From contig JAJYRV010000035.1 of assembly GCA_021793935.1 (NCBI GenBank), positions 1-11,851 on the forward strand: a stretch of 11,851 nucleotides of DNA, given 5' to 3'. Origin of the DNA: Actinomycetes bacterium (GTDB lineage: Bacteria; Actinomycetota; Actinomycetes; Actinomycetales; Beutenbergiaceae). Under the pieces are notes generated by a model, which ran no database searches, was not told the origin of the DNA, and saw only the letters and a program-made list of their open reading frames with translations. Shown piece by piece: positions 6,001 through 11,851 of the stretch. The stretch's first letter is position 1. Each line of letters begins with the position of its first letter. A program made the translations under genes and the position numbers.

Positions 6001-6834
6001 CCACTGTCCTACCACTTGCACGGCACCGCCGAGAGCCCAGTTCTTGTGCTCCTGCACGCCTACCCGCTGGATTCGCGGATGTGGGACGGCGTGATCTCCC
6101 ACCTGCATGCCGAGGACCCCGAGCTGCCGATCCTCACCGTCGATGCGCCGGGGTTCGGCGACTCCCCCGAGGGGCCGGAAGTTGCCAAACAGGTTGACGG
6201 CGAGGAGGAGCCTTCCCTCGACACGTTCGCCAAGGCTCTGGACGCCACGCTCAGCGAGCTGCAGATCGACGAGATCGTGCTCGCCGGCCTCTCCTTGGGC
6301 GGCTACGTCGCCCTCGCATACGCAGAAGCCTACCCGGAACGAATCGGCGGGCTCGGGCTGCTGGATACGAAAGCCGAAGCAGACGAAGAACCTGCCCGCA
6401 AGGTTCGGCTCACAACCGCCGCGAAGGTGCTGACCGACGGAACGTCGGCGATCGAGGGCTCGCTCAACACCGTTCTTGGGGCCACGACGCTCGCCCAACG
6501 CCCCGACGTCGTGGAAGAGGTCCGGAAAGAAATCCTCGCCGCTCCACCTGCCGCGGTGGCGTGGATCCAAAAGGCGATGGCCGCCCGACCGAGCCGGCTC
6601 GACGTGCTCGAACGTCTGCACGTGCCCGCGGTGGTTCTGCGCGGCGATGAGGACTCCCTTAGCTCCGCGCAGTCCGCCGATGCCATGGCAACCGCGTTGA
6701 GGGTCGCGGCACCCCGCTTGGGTGGCATCGGCGTCGTTACCCTTCCAGGCGTAGGCCACATGAGCGCGAACGAAGCTCCCGAACTGGTGGCCGGGGCCCT
6801 GGCTGACCTCTACGCCCGTGTCGCCGCGTCGTAG
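5995..6834 (+). CDS. Alpha/beta-fold hydrolase
   Basis: A 279-aa cytoplasmic alpha/beta hydrolase of the lactonase/esterase/haloperoxidase-like group. It has HAYPLDSRMW at 21-30 (the HGxP-type oxyanion loop with Ala replacing Gly), the VDAPGFGDS strand-turn at 49-57, nucleophile elbow GLSLGG with Ser100, probable acid Asp220 (RGDEDSLSS) and His255 (PGVGHMSANEAPE). The cap region (about 125-200) is helical. Length is normal for the family. The sequence resembles 3-oxoadipate enol-lactonase-like proteins, but no catabolic neighbours are present, so the substrate is open. The start is the first ATG of the open frame; there is no normal SD (AAGG at 5990-5993 is too close), and the ATG is inside a perfect inverted repeat. 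A single gene on its own promoter is likely, as the next gene appears to have its own -10. Confidence 0.9.
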   Translation: MAPLSYHLHGTAESPVLVLLHAYPLDSRMWDGVISHLHAEDPELPILTVDAPGFGDSPEGPEVAKQVDGEEEPSLDTFAKALDATLSELQIDEIVLAGLSLGGYVALAYAEAYPERIGGLGLLDTKAEADEEPARKVRLTTAAKVLTDGTSAIEGSLNTVLGATTLAQRPDVVEEVRKEILAAPPAAVAWIQKAMAARPSRLDVLERLHVPAVVLRGDEDSLSSAQSADAMATALRVAAPRLGGIGVVTLPGVGHMSANEAPELVAGALADLYARVAAS

Positions 6835-6841
6835 CAACCCC

Positions 6842-6871
6842 TTCCCAAATAACGCCGCCAGAACGTAGCGT
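6842..6871 (+). promoter_or_regulatory. Candidate promoter giving a leaderless mRNA for the gene at 6878
   Basis: TTCCCA at 6842-6847 and TAGCGT at 6866-6871 are separated by 18 nt. The -10 ends 6 nt before ATG 6878, so transcription would start at the start codon. A CAGGGG just before the ATG is too close to be a good ribosome site, which supports a leaderless message. Confidence 0.45.
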
Positions 6872-6877
6872 CAGGGG

Positions 6878-7642
6878 ATGGACGCAACAAGTTTGATCAC
6901 GCGTGAAAGTGACCGGCTCGCTTCGGTCCTCGCCTCGCTCGACCCCACCACGCCCTGCCCGAGCTGCCCCGGCTGGACCGCCCGCGATCTCATCGCTCAT
7001 CTCACCCAGGTCCACCATTTCTGGGCGACCGTGCTGGCGGAGGACATCCGCTCCGATGAGGACGCCTCGCGCGTCGAGGACAGTCCGCCGGAGCTTCCCG
7101 AATCGATTGACGAGATCCTGCCCGTACGCGCCGCCGCGACCCGCGCGCTCACCGCGGCGCTCGACCACCTTGGCGACGCGGAACCGCGCTGGAGCTGGTG
7201 GCCCGCGGATCAGACGGTTGGGTTCACGCGGAGGATGCAGGTGTGTGAAGCGGTGATGCACCGGGTTGATGCCGAGCTCGCCGCGGGGCTCGATCCGAGC
7301 CCGATCGACAGGGAGGTCGCCGCACACTGCCTGAGCCATTGCGTTGACGTGATGTGGGGATGGTTGCCCGGCGGGGCGTCCCACACCTCCCGCGGGATCG
7401 CCCGAATCGAGTCCGACGGCCAGGAGTGGTTCATCGACGTCGGCGACTACCCGGACTCGAGCGGCGCCCCCGTCCCACGGGCTGAGCGGGCGGCCGAAGG
7501 CGCAGAACCGACCGTGGAGATCGCGGGTGATCTCGAGGAATTGGCGCGCTGGGCGTGGGGTCGCGGCGGCCAGGTGATGATCACCGGCGACAACACGGGA
7601 GTCGCGGCGATGGAGCGACTCATCGCCGCGGGAATTCAGTAG
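6878..7642 (+). CDS. Maleylpyruvate isomerase/mycothiol-dependent enzyme family protein (DinB-like)
   Basis: A 254-aa member of the actinobacterial MDMPI/TIGR03083-type family, whose N-terminal four-helix DinB-like domain binds a divalent metal and uses or modifies mycothiol-linked substrates. Features seen: CPGWTARDLIAHL near 30-42 with His41 (His46 and His47 follow), and ExxxH in CEAVMHRVDAE with Glu124 and His128. His, Glu and His make the expected metal site. The C-terminal domain (about 170-254) has the family's strand-rich region ending in DNTGVAAMERLIAAG. In many relatives the position before the Glu is His (AHE); here it is Cys123, but the ExxxH ligands themselves are kept. Its reaction is not determined by sequence; members include maleylpyruvate isomerase and many uncharacterised proteins. 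Its presence argues for a mycothiol-producing actinobacterium. It stands alone between two unrelated genes. Confidence 0.87.
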   Translation: MDATSLITRESDRLASVLASLDPTTPCPSCPGWTARDLIAHLTQVHHFWATVLAEDIRSDEDASRVEDSPPELPESIDEILPVRAAATRALTAALDHLGDAEPRWSWWPADQTVGFTRRMQVCEAVMHRVDAELAAGLDPSPIDREVAAHCLSHCVDVMWGWLPGGASHTSRGIARIESDGQEWFIDVGDYPDSSGAPVPRAERAAEGAEPTVEIAGDLEELARWAWGRGGQVMITGDNTGVAAMERLIAAGIQ

Positions 7643-7669
7643 CCTCGCTGCGCGGCGCGGCCGCCGTCG

Positions 7670-7684
7670 ACCTGCCCGGCAGGT
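7670..7684. repeat. 15-bp perfect palindrome upstream of the FAD/Fe-S dehydrogenase gene
   Basis: ACCTGCCCGGCAGGT has 7-bp arms about a single central base. It lies 28 bp past the preceding stop and 45 bp before GTG 7729, upstream of the candidate -10 (7716-7721). It could be an operator for the dehydrogenase gene or a stem-loop ending the previous transcript; no T-run follows. Confidence 0.5.
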
Positions 7685-7715
7685 GAGCAGATGCGCATTC
7701 ACCGGTAACAGCGGG

Positions 7716-7721
7716 TAGGTT
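7716..7721 (+). promoter_or_regulatory. Candidate -10 box TAGGTT for a leaderless mRNA starting at GTG 7729
   Basis: TAGGTT ends 7 nt before GTG 7729, repeating the TAnnnT arrangement seen before 930 and 6878. There is no convincing SD and no strong -35. Confidence 0.4.
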
Positions 7722-7728
7722 AGAAGCC

Positions 7729-10671
7729 GTGGCGCTCGCACTTTCACCTTCGCTCCTCGACGACCTTCGTGACGCAAATTCCGGCGAGGTGGATGCCACG
7801 CCTCGCCGCAGGGCCGAGTACTCCACCGACGCCTCGAACTACCGGCTGTTGCCGCAGGTCGTCGTCTTCCCCCGCACTCGTGGTGACGTCGTTTCGATTC
7901 TGGACGTCGCCCGCTCCCACTGCGTACCCATCACCAGCCGGGGCGGGGGGACCTCGATCGCGGGCAACTCCATCGGGGAGGGGATCGTCATCGACTTCTC
8001 CCGGCACCTGAACGCGATCCTGGAGTTCGACCCGGTCAACCGGGTCGCCCGGGTGGAGCCGGGCGTCGTGATGAGCGATCTGCAGGCACTCGCCGCGCCG
8101 CACGGGCTGCGGTTCGGCCCCGATCCGTCCACGCAGAACCGGGCCACCTTCGGGGGGATGATCGGCAATAATGCCTGCGGCCCGCGCGCCGTCGCGTATG
8201 GGCGCACCGCGGATAACACCGTCTCCCTGGAGGTCATCGACGGGCAGGGCCGGGAATTCACGGCCGGCACGGGCCTCGCCCCCGTCGCGGGCCTGGACGA
8301 CCTCGTGCAGGCGAGCCTGGCCACGATCCGCACGGAATTCGGCCGCTTCTCCCGGCAGGTATCCGGCTACTCGCTCGAGCACCTGCTACCGGAGAACAAG
8401 AAGGACCTCGCGAAGTTCCTCGTCGGCTCCGAGGGCACGCTCGTGACCGTCACAGAGGCGACCCTTGCCTTGGTGGAGACGCCCAGTTCCCCCACGCTGG
8501 TCGTGCTGGGCTATCCCACGATGGCCGAGGCCGCCGATGCCGTTCCCGCGATGCTCAAACACCGCCCCGTCGCGATCGAAGGTTTCGACGCGCAACTCGT
8601 TGCGGCCGTACGGGCGCAGGGCGCAAGCGCCATCCCCGAACTTCCTGACGGCGCTGGGTGGCTATTCGTGGAAGTCGCCGGGGAAACTGAGGCCGCCGCC
8701 CACGTGCGCGCCCGGGAGCTTGCGGCCGACGCCGGAACGACCGCGGTGCGGATCATTCCTGCCGGCCCAGAAGCAGCTGCGCTCTGGCGGATCCGTGCCG
8801 ACGGCGCGGGGCTCGCCGGGCGAACCGCCGATGGCAACCAGGCCTGGCCGGGCTGGGAGGACGCCGCTGTTCCACCGGAGGCGTTGGGCGCGTACCTGCG
8901 GGAACTCGAGGATCTCATGGCCTCCTACCGAGTCACGGGAATGCCCTATGGCCACTTCGGGGATGGGTGTATCCACCTACGGATCGACTTCCCCCTCGGC
9001 GCGGGCGAGACGGCCTACGGGCCCGAGGTGTTCCGCGAGTTCATGTTCGACGCGGGCCGGCTCGTCGCGAAGTACGGCGGCTCGGCCTCCGGCGAACACG
9101 GTGACGGCCGCGCGCGCTCGGAACTCCTGCCGCTCCAGTACTCCCCGGAAGCGATCGAGATCTTCGCCGGGCTCAAACACCTCTTTGATCCGCGGAATCT
9201 CCTCAACCCGGGAGTGTTGGTCGAACCGGATCCGCTTGATGCCCACCTGCGCCGGCCGCGCGCCTTACCCATTCGTCCCGTGGGCGGGTTCTCGTTCCGC
9301 CACGATGACGGCGATTTCACCGGTGCCGTCCACCGGTGCGTCGGCGTGGGCAAATGCCGAGCGGACAACAGCTCCGCTGGCGGGTTCATGTGCCCCTCCT
9401 ATCAGGCGACGAAAGACGAGAAAGACACCACCCGCGGGCGGGCCCGGATCTTGCAGGAGGTCACCTCCGGCGACCTGCACTGGAGCGATCCGGCCGTAGC
9501 GGATTCTCTCGATCTGTGCCTGAGTTGCAAGGCGTGCTCAACCGACTGCCCCGCCGGTGTGGACATGGCCCAGTACAAATCCGAAGTCCTCTATCGCAAA
9601 CACAAGGGGAAACTCCGTCCGATCTCGCACTATTCGCTCGGATGGTTACCCCGCTGGGGCAAAGCGCTCACCGCGATCCCCGGCGTGGCCGCTCTCGCCA
9701 ACGCCGCGCTGCGGTTCCGACCGCTCGCGCGCCTGGTGCTCGCCGGCGGCGGCATGGACACCCGCCGCCACATGGTCGCCTTCAACCACTCGCCCTTCCA
9801 CCGCTGGGCCCGCACCCGCGCACGTATCGCTACGGCCAGCGAGATCGCCGGCTCAGGCGGGCTCGCTAGGTCGGGCGCGGCGGCGCCGGCGGGCACGGTT
9901 CCGGCCGGGACGACGATCGTGCTGTGGGCAGATCCGTTCTCTGAGTACCTCGATGATTCCGGTGCCCGAGCCACGCTCGAGGTGCTCGAAGCGGCGGGGT
10001 TTGACGTCGTCCTGCCGCCGGTGCAGGTCTCGGCGGCGCTCACCTGGATCAGCACCGGCCAGCTCGACATCGCCAAACGAGAACTTCGCAAGACCCTCGA
10101 CGTGCTCGCGCCTTATGCCGCCGCGGGAATCCCGATCATCGGGGTGGAGCCGAGCGAGATCGCCGCGATCCGCTCCGACCTCGTCGACCTCCTCGGGCAG
10201 GACTCCCGGGCGGGCGAGCTCGCCAGCGGCGTGTTCACGCTCGCGGAGGTACTCACGGGCGAGGCCGCTCGGTCGGCGAACCTACGCGGTCCTGGCGGTG
10301 AGTGCGCTGTGCCCCCCGACTTTCCCGTGCCTGACCTTCACGGCCGCACCGTCATCGTGCAACCGCACTGCCACCAGTACTCGGTGATGGGGTACGCCGC
10401 CGATCGGGCACTGATCAAACGCACGGGAGCCGACGTCGTCGAACTCGCGGGCTGTTGCGGGATGGCGGGCAACTTCGGAATGGAAAAGGGCCATTACGAG
10501 GTGAGCGTCGCCGTCGCCGAAACCGCGTTGCTCCCGAGCCTGCGCGAAGCGCCGGAAGGGGCGATCTTCCTCGCCGACGGCTACTCCTGCCGCACCCAAG
10601 CAGACGACCTCGCCGGCGTGCAGGGCCTCACCCTCGCCGAGCTTCTTCGCGGTGATGCCCGCGAGGCGTAA
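7729..10671 (+). CDS. FAD-linked oxidase / Fe-S fusion 2-hydroxyacid dehydrogenase (D-lactate or D-2-hydroxyglutarate type)
   Basis: A 980-aa fusion of a GlcD-type flavin dehydrogenase with a GlpC-like iron-sulfur subunit, probably oxidising a 2-hydroxyacid such as D-lactate or D-2-hydroxyglutarate and passing electrons to the respiratory chain. Residues 40-250 are the PCMH-type FAD domain (PQVVVFPRTRGDV, RGGGTSIAGN at 71-80, GPDPSTQNRATFGG). Residues 255-500 are the FAD-oxidase C domain with GHFGDGCIHLRI (His409, His416) and GEHGDGR (His457). Next are ferredoxin-type cysteines: Cys537, Cys543 and Cys555, then CLSCKACSTDC (597, 600, 603, 607). Two CCG-type repeats follow. The second is intact (His880-Cys881-His882 and GCCG at 908-911). 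The first, around 730-815, keeps the family fold (LTWISTGQL, IGVEPS) but lacks the cysteines. A Gly/Ala/Pro linker sits at 708-726. Start GTG 7729 is favoured by the open frame and the -10 at 7716. Confidence 0.9.
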   Translation: MALALSPSLLDDLRDANSGEVDATPRRRAEYSTDASNYRLLPQVVVFPRTRGDVVSILDVARSHCVPITSRGGGTSIAGNSIGEGIVIDFSRHLNAILEFDPVNRVARVEPGVVMSDLQALAAPHGLRFGPDPSTQNRATFGGMIGNNACGPRAVAYGRTADNTVSLEVIDGQGREFTAGTGLAPVAGLDDLVQASLATIRTEFGRFSRQVSGYSLEHLLPENKKDLAKFLVGSEGTLVTVTEATLALVETPSSPTLVVLGYPTMAEAADAVPAMLKHRPVAIEGFDAQLVAAVRAQGASAIPELPDGAGWLFVEVAGETEAAAHVRARELAADAGTTAVRIIPAGPEAAALWRIRADGAGLAGRTADGNQAWPGWEDAAVPPEALGAYLRELEDLMASYRVTGMPYGHFGDGCIHLRIDFPLGAGETAYGPEVFREFMFDAGRLVAKYGGSASGEHGDGRARSELLPLQYSPEAIEIFAGLKHLFDPRNLLNPGVLVEPDPLDAHLRRPRALPIRPVGGFSFRHDDGDFTGAVHRCVGVGKCRADNSSAGGFMCPSYQATKDEKDTTRGRARILQEVTSGDLHWSDPAVADSLDLCLSCKACSTDCPAGVDMAQYKSEVLYRKHKGKLRPISHYSLGWLPRWGKALTAIPGVAALANAALRFRPLARLVLAGGGMDTRRHMVAFNHSPFHRWARTRARIATASEIAGSGGLARSGAAAPAGTVPAGTTIVLWADPFSEYLDDSGARATLEVLEAAGFDVVLPPVQVSAALTWISTGQLDIAKRELRKTLDVLAPYAAAGIPIIGVEPSEIAAIRSDLVDLLGQDSRAGELASGVFTLAEVLTGEAARSANLRGPGGECAVPPDFPVPDLHGRTVIVQPHCHQYSVMGYAADRALIKRTGADVVELAGCCGMAGNFGMEKGHYEVSVAVAETALLPSLREAPEGAIFLADGYSCRTQADDLAGVQGLTLAELLRGDAREA

Positions 10672-10704
10672 GGCGACATGTGGCCCGTGCCCGAAGCGGC
10701 CGAG

Positions 10705-10731
10705 CCTCCGAGGGTTCGCGACGACCGGAGG
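10705..10731. terminator. Weak hairpin between convergent genes
   Basis: CCTCCG (10705-10710) pairs with CGGAGG (10726-10731) across a 15-nt loop, in the 72-bp space between the stop of the dehydrogenase gene and the stop of the minus-strand hydrolase. It has no T-run, so it is only a possible bidirectional terminator. Confidence 0.25.
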
Positions 10732-10743
10732 GAGCGCCAGGCA

Positions 10744-11808
10744 CTAGCGCGACCGGCGGGTGCGACTCTCGCCGATTCCGGTGGGGGAGCGGGTGAGGGA
10801 TGCGTCGTTGCCGCTGAACGAATGTTCGCCGATGAACCGGTACCGGGCGAGCCATTCGCGGATCTCTTGATACGCCCGGGCCCGCACCCCGGGCTCGGAA
10901 AGCAGGACGTCGTGTACCGCCCCGCGCACCTTGATGATTTCGAAGTTGGTTCCCAGTAACGGAACCCGCCGCCAGGTCCTGCGTACGTCGGTGACGATGT
11001 CGAGGTGTCGCATCTCCTCTCGCCACCGGGTGCTGATGAGGGAGGCGTGGGAGGTGATCGTCAGCGTAGGAAGGGTGAGGCCCAAACCTTGGGAGAGCTC
11101 GTTCTGGGCCCGCAAGATGGCGCGAGCCCAGCCCGGGCGCGAGGGCGCGCGGGGGTCGGGGCGCCATTCGTCGTTGATCCGCCACTCGCCACCGAAGTCT
11201 GCGCTGATGACCTGCTCGTACAACCGCGGGGAGGGGATGGGCACCATTGCGCGCGGGGCGATCCACCCCCACACCTCCGCGGCGGGTGTCAGCAGTGCCC
11301 GTGCCGCGGGGGAGTGGGGAAGATCCAACCACGGGGCGTTGAGAATCAACCCTTCACTCGCGCGCTCCCGCGCCCATAATGCGGCGGTGAGACCACCCTG
11401 TGAGTGCGCGAGGATCACGAGGGGAAGCTCGGGATGCTCCGCCCGGATAAAAGCGGCGGCCGCATCGAGGTCGGGAAAATATTCACGCAGGTCGGCCACG
11501 TATCCCGGAACCTGATGCGGGCGCAGGCTCCGGCCAGAGCCGTGCATGTCGAGGGCGTAGAACTCCGCGCCGACGGCGGTGAAGAACTCCGCCATCTCGC
11601 GGTTGAAGAAATAGTCCGTCCACCCGTGCACGTACAGCACAGCAACGGACGCCGGCGCCCGGTCCCCCGGCGCATCGTGAACGAGGGTTGCCACAGCGGG
11701 CTGCGTGGGCACCTGCGCAAGCGGTAGCGCCCGGGCACGCAAATCTCCCCCAAGAAAGTCCGGGGTCCAGGAGTCTTGGGGGAGATCAGGGTGATATGTG
11801 CGCAACAT
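10744..11808 (-). CDS. Alpha/beta hydrolase, serine aminopeptidase S33/monoacylglycerol-lipase-like
   Basis: A 354-aa protein of the Hydrolase_4 (S33) group, which includes lysophospholipases and monoacylglycerol lipases. It has no signal peptide. Seen on the minus strand: YVHGWTDYFFN with the oxyanion HGW at 61-63, LDMHGSGRS at 87-94, the nucleophile elbow AHSQGG with Ser136, and His299 in RGAVHDVLLSE. The usual Asp-containing strand end reads ITSHASLIS, with no Asp there; the acid is probably Asp270 or Asp274 in HLDIVTDVRRTW, which matches an actinobacterial subgroup that carries the acid after an insertion. The C-terminal about 45 residues after the helix REWLARYRF are polar and probably disordered. 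The start at ATG 11808 is the first Met of the open frame; no SD is seen in the 43 bp upstream within the window. It is convergent with the dehydrogenase gene. Confidence 0.88.
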   Translation of the reverse strand: MLRTYHPDLPQDSWTPDFLGGDLRARALPLAQVPTQPAVATLVHDAPGDRAPASVAVLYVHGWTDYFFNREMAEFFTAVGAEFYALDMHGSGRSLRPHQVPGYVADLREYFPDLDAAAAFIRAEHPELPLVILAHSQGGLTAALWARERASEGLILNAPWLDLPHSPAARALLTPAAEVWGWIAPRAMVPIPSPRLYEQVISADFGGEWRINDEWRPDPRAPSRPGWARAILRAQNELSQGLGLTLPTLTITSHASLISTRWREEMRHLDIVTDVRRTWRRVPLLGTNFEIIKVRGAVHDVLLSEPGVRARAYQEIREWLARYRFIGEHSFSGNDASLTRSPTGIGESRTRRSR

Positions 11809-11851
11809 TATGTGGGAACTGGCAGTGGCGGCGCCGGGGCCGCGTCGGTCC

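Noticed and set aside
5920..7777. Long minus-strand frames of 305 and 346 aa across 5920-6837 and 6737-7777
   Set aside because: Both lie opposite clear plus-strand genes (hydrolase and mycothiol-dependent family protein) and their translations are Arg/Gly/Val-rich shadows without domain signatures.
11810..11851. ATG on the plus strand at 11810 as the start of a divergent gene
   Set aside because: Only 14 codons remain in the window, with no ribosome site or leaderless -10 at correct spacing.
1..11851. CRISPR array, rRNA, insertion sequence or transposase
   Set aside because: No regularly spaced repeats of CRISPR size, no rRNA signature, and no transposase-like coding sequence or terminal repeats were seen.

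Overview
The window is high-GC DNA from an actinobacterium. Evidence for this is the GTG/TTG start usage, a mycothiol-dependent-type DinB/MDMPI enzyme, a TAP-like secreted lipoprotein hydrolase, a WXG100 (ESX/type VII) cassette, and probable leaderless transcripts with a TAnnnT -10 box 6-7 nt before the start codon. The genus cannot be fixed from the sequence alone.

Layout. (1) 1-2666 looks like core chromosome: the 3' part of holB (clamp-loader delta'), a TAP-family alpha/beta-hydrolase lipoprotein that overlaps or abuts it, and a tRNA-Thr(CGU) with a good promoter. (2) 2667-5948 looks like an accessory block directly downstream of the tRNA. It has a visibly lower GC stretch, a 239-nt gap with short direct repeats, a compact type VII secretion-associated operon, and two tandem paralogues of about 150 aa from a family I do not recognise. 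The operon encodes a 408-aa EspC/WXG-like protein with YxxxD and a hydrophobic C-terminus, a 133-aa acidic helical protein, and a 94-aa WXG100 protein. (3) 5995-11808 returns to GC-rich housekeeping-type genes: an alpha/beta hydrolase, a mycothiol-dependent enzyme-family protein, a 980-aa FAD/Fe-S 2-hydroxyacid dehydrogenase fusion, and a convergent alpha/beta hydrolase on the minus strand.

How the genes may work together. The 2906-4827 operon is the only apparent multi-gene system. Both ends encode proteins with type VII secretion features and the middle gene encodes a small charged helical protein, so a secreted Esx-type complex is the simplest reading. No EccC-type ATPase or membrane component is present, so secretion would rely on machinery encoded elsewhere. 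No toxin domain is visible, which makes this unlike a standard polymorphic-toxin locus. The two tandem paralogues may be part of the same locus or merely neighbours.

The most specific anomaly is in the 980-aa dehydrogenase. The first CCG (cysteine-rich) repeat has lost its CCG cysteines and a later EPSC cysteine, while the flavin domain, the ferredoxin-like cysteines and the second CCG repeat are intact.
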